From Rhynchopus sp. YZ270_cl-10 (Eukaryota > Euglenozoa > Diplonemea > Diplonemida > Diplonemidae), in the NCBI GenBank assembly GCA_964035575.1, contig OZ037870.1, positions 1,342,014-1,406,013 on the forward strand: a stretch of 64,000 nt of DNA. The letters run 5' to 3'. Positions 1 through 11,093 of the stretch are shown piece after piece. Below the pieces are notes generated by a model. It was not told the origin of the DNA. It ran no database searches and saw only the letters and a list, made by a program, of their open reading frames with translations. The translations under genes and the position numbers were made by a program. Position 1 is the first letter of the stretch. Each line of letters opens with the position of its first letter.

Positions 1-1433
1 TGGCAAAGTACACCTACGACCTGTTGGTGATCGGAGGTGGCTCTGGTGGTGTGCGTGGGTCGCGTTGGGCTGCCACCCTTCCCGCCAAGCCTCGTGTCGG
101 GCTTGTGGAGCTTCCTTACGGTGCTGAGAAGGGAGGCCTTGGAGGGACCTGTGTGCTGCGTGGATGTGTACCGAAGAAACTTTTGTGGTATGGTGCGCAC
201 TACAACCATGACTTCTCGGATGCGGGTGGGTATGGGTGGGATATGTCGACACCGTCGCACAACTGGACACTTCTGATGGAGAAGAAACGGGCGGAGATGA
301 AGCGACTCAACGGCATCTACGCCAACATCTTGAAGAACGCGAACGTCGACAACATTGAAGGGTTTGCCTCGCTGCTTGATGCGCACACTGTCAAGGTCGG
401 CGACAAGGAGTACACCGCAGAGACCATTCTCATTGCAACAGGCGCGACGCCTGCCATTCTCGAGCACATCGAAGGCAAGGAGCACTGCATCACCAGCGAC
501 GAGCTTCTCAACCTCGAAGCCAAACCCGACAAAATGATTGTTTTCGGTGCCGGCTACATCGGCGTTGAAATGGCCTGCATCTTCAAAGGCTACGGCACCG
601 ATGTGCAGGTCATCTACCGTGCTGACCTCCCCCTCAGAGGCTTCGACGAAGACATGCGCCAATTCGTCCGCGACCAACTCACCGTCCACAAGGTCGGCCT
701 CCAAAGCGGAACCACCCCCTCCAAGGTCGAAAAGCAAGCCAACGGGAAATTCTCTGTTACCTGCAAGAAGGACGGTGCGGATGTTGTGTTTGCCGATGTC
801 GATGTTGTGCTGATGGCAACGGGAAGGCGTCCTAACGTTGACGGTCTTGGTTTGAAGAACGCTGGAGTCGCGCAGAAGGACAACGGAACTGTCATTGTCG
901 ACGAATACTCGAAGACAAACGTGGACAACATCTATGCCGTCGGTGATGTGACGGACCGCATCCAGCTGACCCCTGTTGCTTTGCACGAGGCCGTCTGCTT
1001 TGCCAACACAGTCTACGGAGGAGAGAAGCAGAGCCCCGTCCACGAGACCGTCCCTTCCGCAGTGTTCACCACCCCGCCATTGGGAGTTTGTGGACTGACC
1101 GAGGCGCAGGCAATTGAAAGGCACGGCGACGTCGATGTCTACGTGAGTGGTTTCCGCACCATGGTACACACCCTCTCAGGAAGCGAGGAGCGTTCCCTCA
1201 TGAAGCTTCTGGTCGACCCCAAGACAGACAAAGTGGTTGGCATCCACGTCGGTGGCAAAGACGCAGCTGAAATCATCCAGGGCTTCGGTGTGGCAATGAA
1301 GTGTGGTGCAACCAAGAAGCAGCTTGACTCCTGCATTGGAGTGCACCCATCCTCTGCAGAGGAGCTTGTCACCATGCGTACCATCACAAGGAAGATCAGA
1401 GGAGGAAAGCTTGTTGAAGATGCCAAGATTTAA
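1..1433 (+). CDS. GSR: Glutathione reductase, plant/cyanobacterial type (lacks only the first base)
   Basis: FAD- and NADPH-dependent disulfide oxidoreductase that reduces glutathione disulfide. The window opens with TG of what must be the ATG start (next codons A-K-Y-T-Y-D), so the product is about 477 aa, the usual length. Visible in order: FAD dinucleotide fold GGGSGG; redox pair Cys51/Cys56 in GGTCVLRGCVPKK; NADPH fold GAGYIGVE from residue 183, followed by the R...LRGFD arginines that select NADPH; second FAD motif YAVGDVTDRIQLTPVAL; and C-terminal HPSSAEE with the catalytic His449. The R-G-C form of the active site, the VRGSRW segment and the SGF..M...SG stretch match plant and cyanobacterial enzymes. 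The LEAAW segment that marks trypanothione reductase is absent. No presequence is visible, so it is probably cytosolic. No intron. Stop TAA. Confidence 0.93.
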   Translation, partial: AKYTYDLLVIGGGSGGVRGSRWAATLPAKPRVGLVELPYGAEKGGLGGTCVLRGCVPKKLLWYGAHYNHDFSDAGGYGWDMSTPSHNWTLLMEKKRAEMKRLNGIYANILKNANVDNIEGFASLLDAHTVKVGDKEYTAETILIATGATPAILEHIEGKEHCITSDELLNLEAKPDKMIVFGAGYIGVEMACIFKGYGTDVQVIYRADLPLRGFDEDMRQFVRDQLTVHKVGLQSGTTPSKVEKQANGKFSVTCKKDGADVVFADVDVVLMATGRRPNVDGLGLKNAGVAQKDNGTVIVDEYSKTNVDNIYAVGDVTDRIQLTPVALHEAVCFANTVYGGEKQSPVHETVPSAVFTTPPLGVCGLTEAQAIERHGDVDVYVSGFRTMVHTLSGSEERSLMKLLVDPKTDKVVGIHVGGKDAAEIIQGFGVAMKCGATKKQLDSCIGVHPSSAEELVTMRTITRKIRGGKLVEDAKI

Positions 1434-1754
1434 AAGGAGAAAAAAAATGGGGAAAAAGCAGCTTTTTTGGCGATTTTTAAGCAAAGGCGTTAGGTTTTTA
1501 CCCTTTTTTTTTGTTTTGAGACAACTGCGCAAAGGTTGTAGGGGAGGAAATGAAAAAACGTATCTGAGTGTGCCCGAATTTTTTTTGGTGAGAGTGATGT
1601 AAACACGACAGAACTTATCCACAGAAAGGTTTTTTGGTTTTGTCCCTGCACACTCCACAAAAATCCGGTGCAATTCTTTTTTCTGATTTCGTTTCTTTCT
1701 TTTATCAGACTAGTTTAAACTCAGTTTGTACTTTAATTTGAGTTTCGCGTGGTT

Positions 1755-1822
1755 TGTGCTTTCATCTGACTGGCATCGTATGTGGTTCAGTCGGAGGTGC
1801 TTGCATCAACAATTACAGTTTT
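1755..1822 (+). repeat. Type E module
   Basis: Dispersed element starting TGTGCTTTCATCTGACTGGC and containing CAGTCGGAGGTGCTTGCATC. A close second copy lies at 8874-8940 and a shortened one at 63658-63715, all on the + strand. The GGAGGTGC..TGCATCAAC part resembles the 3' half of type D modules. Confidence 0.65.
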
Positions 1823-2930
1823 AATTTTATTTTTCGCGTGGTTGCTAAGTTTTACAAAAAAAGGTACACAGGGCGTATAAATGAGACTACGGTATTATGT
1901 TATCATTTGTAATAACGCGGATGTATGAAAAAACAAACAAACAAACAAACAAAATAATCCTTCTATCGAGGATCATGCCCTACCTCTTGGTTTTGCGTGA
2001 TTGTCGGTACAAACAACAAATATAAAATTGTCCCCCAACGTTTCATTTCCCTTCGAGGAGGAAATACTGTTCTAAAAAATAAAATGCCGGGCCGCTTGAG
2101 CCTTTTTGACTGATACTTTTTGTATTAGCAAACGATCGCCTTCACTGCACGTTTGCTACCTGAGTACAAAAAAAAATAGAAACTAACTTCAGGTTATGAA
2201 TAAAAAGAAAACAATGAAACACAACCTTTTTTCGTTTATCGCTCCGCAAGCTTGGTGTGTTTTTTTTCTCTGAAGTGTGTGTTGTGAGAGAGAGAGAGAG
2301 AGAGTAGCAATGACTGAGAAAACACAAGCTGGCGGGCACGCACTTTCCGTCGTTTCTATTTCCTATTGTCAAGTACCTTGATTTACAAAAAAAGGGGTTT
2401 CGGCAAGCTTTGAGTGCCCACCAAGATGGGGACTTTAGTCTATTGTGGACAGAACATAAACATAAAAAAAAAAAAACGTTTTTCTTTTTTTTTCTCCCTT
2501 ATTTCGTTTTGATATTTTATTGGTAGTGAAGCATGTGGGCGTCTCTCCTACTTTGCTCTCTATTATTTTTTTTTTTAAATGGGTTTTATTGTAACAGAGG
2601 GAAGACGGCAAGGCTATCTGGCCGTTTTTTTTTCTTTCTCTTTGTTTGAGGGGTTTTCCCCCCCTCCTCTTTGCTTTCCGAAAATCTTTTCTCTTTTTCT
2701 TTGTTTTTTGGGGGACGAAAAGGCTGCGGTCATATCACCAAACTTTTCTTCCCTTTTTTTTAAACCGCACCATAAACAACGACCACCACCCCCTTGTCTT
2801 ACGCCGAACATTTTTTTTTTTTCATTGTCAACCGTGTGCAGTTTGCAACCGCCAGCCTGAAATATTACCGCAGTTTTGACATGACTACATACGAGAAGCT
2901 GAGTTTCGTCCTTACCTTCCATATGTGCAC

Positions 2931-2970
2931 GAGAGGCATGTTTGTCATACCTTTTGACTTTCGCCGTACT
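2931..2970 (+). repeat. Type C module
   Basis: Contains the hairpin TGC-ACGAGAG-GCA and a degenerate tail (GTCATACCTTTTGACTT). It lies in the presumed outron just upstream of the GIGYF-like gene. Confidence 0.6.
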
Positions 2971-3044
2971 TCGTACTTTAACACTAAACACTTCACTTCC
3001 AACTTCTTAGACAACAACCCTTATCTCACTTTCTCTCTTTTTCA

Positions 3045-5408
3045 ATGTCTGGTGTTAATGGCGTTTCTGCGAATGGGTCTGCTGGACGTGGACGTGGTCG
3101 TGGGTCACGTGTACCCAGTGCGGAGACAGACGCGCCTGGAGGTGCAGGACGTGGTGGCCTGGGGCCGATCTCGTCACACTTCCAGCAGGTCGCTGCGGTG
3201 GAACCTGAGGCGGAAGCTGCGGGGGCCAGCGCCGGCAAGACTACAACGTACACACCTGGTAGGTTTGGACGCACAAAGGTCACTGGTGGAGCCGAGCTCA
3301 CCTTCAGTGCAGCACCGCCCACCCCTGCCCCAGCACCTACAACAGCAGCAGGAACACAGCCCCCAGAAGGCAGCCGCTTACGCAAATGGAGCAAGGAGAA
3401 AACCACAGCCCCCATGCCCACCTACACACCCACAGAAGACAAGGCGGATGACGACGAAGACTTCTGGGGTGTCGAAGAGGAGAAGACAGAGCCGGCACCC
3501 GTACCTCAGGTGGCATCGAATGTGAGTGATGAGATGGCGAAGATGCGGAGGGAGATGGAGGAGATGCAGCGGAAGATGCAGAGCTTGGAGAAGGAGAAGG
3601 AGCTGGAGCGGGAGCGTGCAGAGACAGAGCGGCAGAAACGAGAGGCACTGCAGTCGCAAGAGAAGCAGCGCTTGCGAGAGCAGAAGGAAGCAGCGGCACG
3701 CAAGGAGGCGGAACAGAAAGAGGCTGAGGCGCTTGAAGCACGCCGCCAAGAAGACAAGAGACGCCAAGCCCTCGCAAAGGAGGAAGAGGCACGCAGAGAA
3801 GAAGAAGAGCGCAGGGCCGAGCAGCAGCGTCTGGACGACGAGGCACGCCGTGAGCAGCGTCTCCAAGAAGAGGAAGCCAAACGCGAAAAGGAACGCAAAG
3901 CGCAGGAAAAGGAGCGTCTCCAGAAGGAAAGACAGGTCGAAAAGGAGAGACGCCAGCGTGAGGAGGCTGTGCGCGCGGCAGAGCGTGAGGCGAAGAAGAA
4001 GGTGTGCAATACACATCACGCATTACTCCCCCCTCCTATTACAAGTGTCTGCACGCATATCCATGGCATGTGTCCATCATCACAGACTGTGGCTACTGGC
4101 GGCACGAGATATACATCATTTCAGCAACAATATACAACCCTCCCTCTCCTTCTCCCTCTTCTCTCTAATACTCAAACACTCAAACACCCAAACATCACTC
4201 CCAGGCGGAGGCTGCAAAACCCGCAAAGAACGCAAAGAAGCAAGTTGACTCCTCCGATGACGACCTTGACTTCGCCTCCGTGCACACCTCTGCCAAGGGC
4301 GGGCAGGCACAGCCCGCAGGCAAGGCGAAGGCCAAGAAGCCTAACGGCAACTCCAGGCCTCAGCAGGCAAACCCTGTTGCCATGCCAGAGCCGAAGAAGG
4401 TACACACCACACCCCCCCTCCCAACCCCTCTTTTGTGTTACTGCCAGAACGGCCCTTTGTATTTGACACATTTTTCTTCAAGGCATTTTTTATGTTATTT
4501 TCAAATATAGGAATCGCGTGTCATCAAGATTGAGGAGAAGGGGAAGTGCCCCTGGGCCAAGCCTGTGGTGAACCCTTCGAAGAAGCCTGTGAAGACGTTG
4601 AAGCAGATCCAGGAGGAGGAGATGCGGAAGCAGGGCATATCTGTGGCGCCGCAGGAGGCGCAGAAGAAGAAGAAGAAGCAGCGCCAGCGTGTGGACTACT
4701 CTGCACAGGACGAGGACAGAGAGGAGAGTGAAGAGGAGGAGGAAGCGGTTAAGGTCGCAGCACCGCACGCAGCTATCGGGAAGAACGACCCACAGTTCCA
4801 GGAGCTCCTCAAGTGGACCAAGGGAGAGCTGCTTAAGGTCTTCGGAACAAAGGTATGTCTTTTGGGGTAATAATCATTGCGGAATACCCACCGAAAGTAG
4901 AAAAATCATTGTTAGTCTTGGGGCAGAAATGAGTGGTGTCTTTTTGAAACATAAAATAAAAATGAAATAACAGTCTGACATCAACGTTGACGTCTCCGCG
5001 GACTTCCTCTGTAAGTGCAACAACAAAGACGAGGCACGCAGTGCGGTGGTTGAGATCTTCGGCCTCAAAAAGGGTGCCAGCACCTTCGCGGAGGAGTTCG
5101 TCATCAAGAAGTGGCCTGCGGATAAGATCATGGCCTCGATCGCACAGCACACTCAGCAGCGTCCGCAGCAAAACCAGCAGGCGAAGAAGTCGCAGGTATG
5201 CACTGAGGGCCTATTAGATTTCAAGATTTTAAAAACAGTGGCACTTGCACAGGTGGCAATTACACTACAATTCTTCAAAAAAAATTACAATACATAAACG
5301 AATCCACAGGGCAAGGGAAGAAAGGGGAAGACAAACCTTGCCGGGATGCTTGGGTTTGGGGTCAGCTCTGGCGACACGTTCAACAGCGGTGGAATGGAAT
5401 CCTTGTGA
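3045..5408 (+). CDS. GIGYF-like coiled-coil protein, five exons
   Basis: Exons 3045-4001, 4205-4399, 4511-4852, 4974-5195 and 5310-5408 join in one frame, all introns in phase 0, giving 604 aa. The N-terminus has an RG-rich patch (GRGRGRGSR), then a proline/alanine/threonine-rich part, then about 170 residues of charged coiled coil (residues about 160-330, Glu/Arg/Lys/Gln), then acidic and Lys-rich linkers. The last 130 residues (QFQELLKWTKGELLKVFGTK onward, then MLGFGVSSGDTFNSGGMESL) resemble the C-terminal region of GIGYF/SMY2 proteins, which act with the cap-binding protein 4EHP in translational repression. I see no GYF domain, so the family call is an inference from the C-terminus. Coiled coil and composition are certain. 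The start is the first ATG of the open frame. Confidence 0.7.
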
Positions 5409-6040
5409 TATGGATAATGATTTCGCCTTGCCTGGTCTAATTGTTTTGCCTAAAAGTGCGTGTTATTTTTTTTGTGTAGATTTGTGGCAGAACTTCTGAA
5501 GTAAAAATAGTGAAGAACAACAAAAGGGGGTGGAAGTGTCTTTCGAGCTTGTCCGTGTACAGCCGGTGCTAACCTTCGCGTTGTTCACACAGCTCCTGAT
5601 GTTTTTTTTTAAATACCGTGTTTTTTTGCTAACACTTCTTGTTCTGCCCACTCACTGAGTGCCCCAGAACGAAGGGGGCTTTGCCTCCCTGTCTCGTGTC
5701 GCTAATCTCTTTCATAAGGGGAAGGACAAAATAAAACAAACAACAAAAATAAAATAAAATAACAGCAACAAAAAAAGCCAAACAAAAGTTTGGATAAAGT
5801 TTTCAAATAAAAAAAGGCTTGGGGTGATTCAACACTGATTGCAGTTTCAACAAAGACTGTTTAGGAGTGTTTATTGGGAGGATGGATTTAGTTTTTTCTA
5901 GTTTTGGGTTCAAGACTCTTGAACCATTTTTACATTTTAAGCTATCTTTTTTTTTTTTTTTTTCAAACCCGCTAAAAAGCAAAGAAATAATGGTCGCCTT
6001 TTCTTCCTATATCGTGGCAACCCTTTTGGTTTTTTTTTTG

Positions 6041-6085
6041 AGACTAAGCACGAAAGGCTTAGGTTCATCTTATAAACTTTTCTTT
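6041..6085 (+). repeat. Type B module
   Basis: Perfect hairpin CTAAGC-ACGAAAG-GCTTAG followed by the tail GTTCATCTTATAAACTTTTC and a T tract. It is one of the best-preserved B copies. Confidence 0.75.
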
Positions 6086-6253
6086 TTTTTCCAATTTTCC
6101 AATTTTTTTTTAGAAACTCAACAAGAAAGAAAAAGAAAAAAATAATCAGTGAGGGTCAGGGGGGTGGTAATTCGAAATTAATTTTTTTTTAAAAGGAAGG
6201 ATTTGTTTGCGACACATTATGTACAAAAATAGGGAGCGAAAGGAAGAAGCAAC

Positions 6254-6304
6254 ATAGTGGAGTGCATCCTCGGGTGTCTACACTAATACAACCACGTTTT
6301 CAAA
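6254..6304 (+). repeat. F element
   Basis: ATAGTGGAGTGCATCCTCGG followed by TGTCTACACTAATACAACCA and GTTTTCAA. TAGTG and CACTA can pair. A near-identical copy is at 45066-45116 and a shorter one at 38812-38846, all + strand and all downstream of a gene. Confidence 0.6.
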
Positions 6305-6563
6305 CAACAAAATAATAAAAAAATCACCAACAAAAAAACTACAAGAAAAAAGGCAGAACGGAATACAGATGATGTGTCATTCCGCCACGCTGTTTGGGTC
6401 TCCTTTCTTTTTAAATCCCCCCCTTTTTTTGGGGGTGACATTTTCAGTACAAAAAAAGCGATGACATTATGTCATATTCTCACAAAATTGAGGAAACCAA
6501 AAAAAAAAATCAACTACTCAAGTGTGATAAGTCGTGACCCCGCTGCCCCCCTTTTTGTGGTCA

Positions 6564-6612
6564 AGATGTGTGTGCACGAGAGGCACAATTCACCTTTCAA
6601 GTTTTCTTTATT
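6564..6612 (+). repeat. Type C module
   Basis: Hairpin TGTGC-ACGAGAG-GCACA with flanking AAGATG, then the tail TTCACCTTTCAAGTTTTC and a T tract. It lies upstream of the acyltransferase gene. Confidence 0.75.
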
Positions 6613-7017
6613 TTTTCTTTATCTTTTTAATCGTATCACATGACGTTTTCTTTTGTTGCTTATTTCCCTCAAAAAAATTGTCTGTTCCGTACAAGAAATG
6701 GTCAAAAAACAACAACAAAACAACAAAACAACAACAAGGGACACTGCAACAGCCCTACCCTTCAAGAGCTGTATTATCACTATACGTTCTTTCATATTTT
6801 TTGATACGGTTTTTGGGACCACAAAGGGGGTGTATGTGCCCTTGTAGTCGCCCTGTGTTTCTTATGTGAAACCTCACACCCCCTTCACCCCCCCTGCAAC
6901 CAGAAAGCAATGAAAAAAGACTCTTCACCACCCATCCATTTTCCTACCCCCATTGGGATAGTTTAAAAATCACTCAAAAGTAATCAGACAAAAACACAGA
7001 GAGTGCATAAAATCCCT

Positions 7018-8118
7018 ATGGGTGTCGTGCGGGCAACGTTCCGATGGACCTTGAAGGCACTGACCCCTACCTTCATTGTGTCGCTTCTTTGCTTTGGGAT
7101 TTTCACGAATGTGTTTCAGCTGTGTGCGATGCTGACGGTTGCGCCGTTTTCAAGGGTCGCGTATCTGAAGGCGACGTCGACAGCGACTAAGTACGTGGGG
7201 CTGTCGTTTTTGTACTTTTTGGAGTGGGGTGGGGACTGCAATATGCGTGTCTTCTCTGACGTACCAGTGGAGGAGCTGAGCAGACTCCACAGCTCGATCA
7301 TTGTGTCGAACCACGTGAACAGCTACGACTGGCTTGTTGTTGCTTGGGTCGTGATGCACGCAGGCTTCCTTGCAAACATCCGTGCTCTCGCGAAGAAGAG
7401 TCTCGCCTGGATCCCTGTCATGGGCTGGACGTGGTACCTCACAGACTTCATCTTCCTTACCCGCAGCATGACGTCGGACAAGAAGAAAATTCAACAAGGT
7501 GTCTCCCACATCACCAACGCCTCACGTGGCGGTCTTCTCGGCAGGGTGCCCTTCTGGGTGGTCATCTTCCCTGAAGGAACCCGGTCCTCCGCGGCGGGGA
7601 AGATGCAGGAGTCGATTGAGTTCCAAAAGAGCAAAGGGATCGAGCCGCTGAAGCATCTGCTGTACCCACGGACGGGCGGGATGATCCAGGTGTGTCAGGG
7701 GCTGGATGAGGAGGTCGAGGATATCTACTCCTTTACGGTGTGCTATCCGGAGGACTGCCCGCGTCCGACACAGCTGCTTGCGGGGAAGGGTAGTGATATC
7801 AGCATCAACGTGCGTCGCATTAAGCTAAGCAACTTCAAGGGGGAAGACAACGTGGAGGTGCTGAAGGAGCGTATTGTTGACGTCTTCCGCTCCAAGGACC
7901 AGGTCCTCGAGCGCTACAAGAACGGCACCCCCTTTGCCGAGCCCGAGCTCTGGAAAGGCGAAGGCAAACAGTACAGCACCCTCGTCATCCCGGTCCTCAT
8001 CAACATCGCCGTCCACAGCACGCTCAGCTACCTCACATTCCTCTTCTCACCGACGGCATTTACCGTCTGCTCCAGCGCCTATCTTGCAGTTATTCTTGGG
8101 TGCGGTATTGCTCTGTAG
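7018..8118 (+). CDS. 1-acylglycerol-3-phosphate / lysophospholipid acyltransferase
   Basis: Membrane acyltransferase of the PlsC/AGPAT family, transferring an acyl chain from acyl-CoA to a lysophospholipid, probably in the ER. The 366-aa product has one or two N-terminal hydrophobic segments (residues about 15-70). The catalytic NHxxxxD box is N98-H99-V-N-S-Y-D104, in the longer NHVNSYDW context, and the FPEGTR substrate box is residues 184-189. Two hydrophobic segments close the protein (about 318-366). The overall plan, with C-terminal membrane segments after the catalytic domain, is that of the LCLAT1/AGPAT3-5 branch rather than the short bacterial-like AGPATs. Exact substrate cannot be told. 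In-frame codons run back to 7003, but the first ATG is 7018. No intron; stop TAG. Confidence 0.9.
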   Translation: MGVVRATFRWTLKALTPTFIVSLLCFGIFTNVFQLCAMLTVAPFSRVAYLKATSTATKYVGLSFLYFLEWGGDCNMRVFSDVPVEELSRLHSSIIVSNHVNSYDWLVVAWVVMHAGFLANIRALAKKSLAWIPVMGWTWYLTDFIFLTRSMTSDKKKIQQGVSHITNASRGGLLGRVPFWVVIFPEGTRSSAAGKMQESIEFQKSKGIEPLKHLLYPRTGGMIQVCQGLDEEVEDIYSFTVCYPEDCPRPTQLLAGKGSDISINVRRIKLSNFKGEDNVEVLKERIVDVFRSKDQVLERYKNGTPFAEPELWKGEGKQYSTLVIPVLINIAVHSTLSYLTFLFSPTAFTVCSSAYLAVILGCGIAL

Positions 8119-8873
8119 GCAGAGAGAGTGAGTGAGAGAGAGAGAGGCGGCTGTATGTGTCGTGTGGTGTGTGTTGTGCTTTTCTTTCCGTGTGGGTTGT
8201 GCAAAAAATGTATTGTGATTGATTTTTTTTTTTTGGGTTTGTGGTGCTCCGCTGTGATCAATTAGGGCGTGTTTTCTTTTGATTTTCAACTTCTTTCTAT
8301 TCATGGCAGATGAATGCCGTGTGGTTGAAATGTATTTATTTTCCTTTTTTTGTGCATCTTGAGTATTTGTCACATTAACAGCATGTTTTTGCAAAGAGGC
8401 GCTGTCCAGCTCTGTTCTTGGGCGTTTTTTTTTTGCTCATGCATGTGGCGAGAAACGCGTTGATGATGGTACTCGTTTATTATATCGTTTGTACTATTTT
8501 TTGCTCGAGCAGTTGTGGGACATTACTTAGATTGGAAAAAAAAGGTCGCATTTAGTCTCTACGTATGACATGGAAAATCCAGAAGAAACAGAGACAACAA
8601 TAGGAAGCGTTTTTCGGTATTGATTTTTGTTTTTTTTTGGAGCGTCCCTGTGGCATTTGTTTCATTTCTTTTGATAAATTGTTGGGTTAGTGTAGTTGCC
8701 TCGGTTGTGTTGCCACAGTTGTGCAATCTCCACTTTTTGTTGTGTCATGATGCAGGCAAATCACCTCACAACCCATCATTCCCTTTGTATCTCTCTCGAA
8801 GTGTCTGCAGCACATCTTCATACTATTGTTCAGGTTTCTTTTTTACACCTTCTGTTGTTGGCTGCAGGGCACT

Positions 8874-8940
8874 TTGTGCTTTCATCCAGCTGGCATCGTA
8901 CGTGAGTCAGTCGGAGGTGCCTGCATCAACTTCACTTTTT
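8874..8940 (+). repeat. Type E module
   Basis: Starts TTGTGCTTTCATCCAGCTGG and contains CAGTCGGAGGTGCCTGCATC, then AACTTCAC and a T tract. It closely matches the copy at 1755-1822. Confidence 0.7.
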
Positions 8941-9208
8941 TGTTCTTCTTGAAGCACACAAACAGAGACTGGAAAAATTTCTTCCCTTTTGTCTCCTTGA
9001 GTGTACACGACAGAACTACAATGCCCCGCCCCATCTGTAATTTGACTTTGGCAGCTGATTTAGGTTGTTGAAACAAAAAGAAACACACATAACCAGTCTT
9101 GCCGCGCTGAATAACCCGATGCATAATTATTCATAACAAAATCCCAATAAAAAATCAATGAAGAATTCTTCCTTGAAAAAAAAGAATAAAAAACAGGGGT
9201 GTTTATTT

Positions 9209-9235
9209 GGGCTGGGGCCCGAAGGGCCCCAGCCC
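9209..9235. repeat. Perfect 12-bp GC hairpin
   Basis: GGGCTGGGGCCC, loop GAA, then the exact reverse complement. It is very stable for such T-rich surroundings. Function unknown. Confidence 0.8.
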
Positions 9236-9713
9236 CCTTCTTTCGCCTTCCTCCTAGACTCTTCACCCGAGCCTCCTTCCGACTATTTCCTTCCGTCGCA
9301 ACCCGACCTCGGAGGTGATGACAAGGAGTGAGGAGAAGCTCCTGGTGGATCCAGAGCGAACTCGGTATTTATGTAATTTTTTTTGGCATTGGGTGTTTGG
9401 CCAGGAACTCTAGTTTCTCCCGCCGGAGGCCCGGGCCTTCCGGCGCGCGTCGGAGCGCCGGGCTCGGTATGTATTTACCTTTTATGCACAACATCACTAT
9501 TCTTCATCAAAGAATCGTACCCAATGAAGCGCGGCAATACTGGACATAACAAAAAAAACCCCCCTCCCCTCCTCCTCCTCCTCTGGTGTGGTTGCTGTTT
9601 TCCCATGCCCCCGTCATAGTACTGGGGGGGAACCACCGCTCCCAGACTTCTTGCTCCCCCCCCTCACAGTAAGTTGCTTCCTCCCTACCTGCCCCCCCCT
9701 ACTTTTTTTAAAT

Positions 9714-9756
9714 TTGACTAAGCGAGAGAGGCTTAGATCTATTTTCTTTTTTCTTT
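9714..9756 (+). repeat. Type B module
   Basis: Hairpin CTAAGC-GAGAGAG-GCTTAG with a weaker tail (ATCTATTTTCTTTT). It precedes a D module by about 100 bp. Confidence 0.65.
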
Positions 9757-9820
9757 TTCTTTTCTCTCTTTTTTTCTTTTTTTTATTCTCCGTGCACATA
9801 CGAATGAAGTGCTTTCTGGG

Positions 9821-9901
9821 GGGTTCGATAACCCGCGGAGAACCAGTGTCTGCGTCTGCCGATGTACGGTGTGGCGTTTCCACTTTTTCAACTTCTCTTT
9901 T
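9821..9901 (+). repeat. Type D module, long form
   Basis: Begins GGGTTCGATAACCCGCGGAG, then AACCAG, TGTCTGCGTCTGCCGATG, the 3' arm GTGGCGTTTCCAC and tail TTTTTCAACTTCTC. The outer arms AGTG and CACT pair. The same long form is at 20619-20692 and, diverged, at 16475-16545. Confidence 0.75.
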
Positions 9902-11008
9902 TTCTACGTACATATTCCTCAAATAAAAAAAAGCAGTGGCAGGTCTGTCCATAACTCAGACTAAAGCTTTTTTGGGTCCAACAATTTTTTGGTGATCCGG
10001 AGCCTTGAAACTGTTTCGTCTTCTCCCCCCCTCCCCCTCCTCCCCACTTTCTAGATCCTCCTTGCACACTAGACTTCACATCGGGCTTATAAAAATATGG
10101 GTACCGGATCAAATTCTCTGTTGCTTGGCAACCTCATCAAAGCCCCTTCCCCGTCCCAGTGCAAAAGAGGTCGTGTTGTTCTCTTGAAAGTTTAAAACAA
10201 AAAAAGAGAGAGAGAGAGAGAGGTTGCGTTGTGTGAGTGTTTTCTGTTAGGACTGACCCGCACACTGACCTCCCTAAATTTTTTTTGGATCAAATTTTTT
10301 TTCCCGTGTTCCTGTTTGTGTTGTGTTGTGAATAAACTCAAGCCCGCACAAAAACTATTCCAATAAGTTATCAAATGGGGGGTGGGGGAAACAAAACCCT
10401 GCTAATATCGTTGAGTGTTTTTAAAAGGTGTACAGATTTATCATTTTCCTCGTTTTCACGGTTTATGACGACGATCGCGACCATGTTTCGCTATCGCCAC
10501 CATACTGTGGTTTTTCGTTCACTCTTAGTACAAGAGAGAAGACGCAGTGGACATTTCCGCTCCTACATTTGCGTGGGTGTTTTGTTCGTTATTGGCGTCT
10601 TTCTCCGAATTTCATCATTTTTTAAAGAATACAGAAAGAAGTAGCCCACGCGTTCAGAACAGCGACGGGTTCCAATTAAAAAAAAACACCTAGTCGGCAA
10701 CAGGAATAAATAAAATGAAAACACCACAAAATCCCCTTTTAATAGTAAAATGATTTTTTTTCTGTGGTGTTTGTTCTCCCTGCTTTTGTCATGACTACCA
10801 GTCTGGGCAGTTTCCAAGGTGACTGAGCACTGCGGTGCCGTTCATCTTACACACATTTTTTTTTTCTTCATCACACGCATTCAAACGGGATCTGGGTTGG
10901 GGTCGACTTTGGGGGGTGGGGACGAAGCAGACGCGGTGTTGTTTCACTGACCGAAAAAAAAATAGCCCCCTTTTTTTTTTGACTTGATTTTCATCCCTTT
11001 TTGAACCC

Positions 11009-11093
11009 CAGTGTTGGCACGGTTTAGCACAGGGTGTTTTAAACAGTAGTTTTTCCTGTACTAAACTTTTGGTGCTGTACTAAACCAACACTG
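11009..11093. repeat. Foldback element
   Basis: Outer arms CAGTGTTGG (11009-11017) and CCAACACTG (11085-11093) are exact complements. Inner arms GTTTAGCACAGG (11022-11033) and CCTGTACTAAAC (11055-11066) pair at 11 of 12 positions. It could be a small MITE. Confidence 0.6.

Larger units (their letters stand above)
1434..3044. other. Intergenic, T-rich; modules E and C
   Basis: No gene is seen in these 1.6 kb. The DNA is dominated by T and A runs. It holds a type E module (1755-1822), an AAAC tetranucleotide repeat (about 1927-1950), a GA dinucleotide run (about 2286-2304) and a type C module (2931-2970) 75 bp before the next start codon. Confidence 0.7.
5409..7017. other. Intergenic, T/A-rich; modules B, F and C
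   Basis: No gene is seen. It holds a type B module (6041-6085), one copy of the F element (6254-6304) and a type C module (6564-6612). The rest is homopolymer-rich DNA. Confidence 0.7.

Noticed and set aside
1726-1750. Possible spliced-leader-like sequence (CAGTTTGTACTTTAATTTG)
   Set aside because: Only a partial resemblance to a diplonemid leader as I remember it, with no donor GT or snRNA-like intron following.
2794-3525. 243-codon frame overlapping the start of the GIGYF-like gene
   Set aside because: Different frame from the well-supported five-exon gene, with arginine-rich translation typical of a shifted GC-rich exon.
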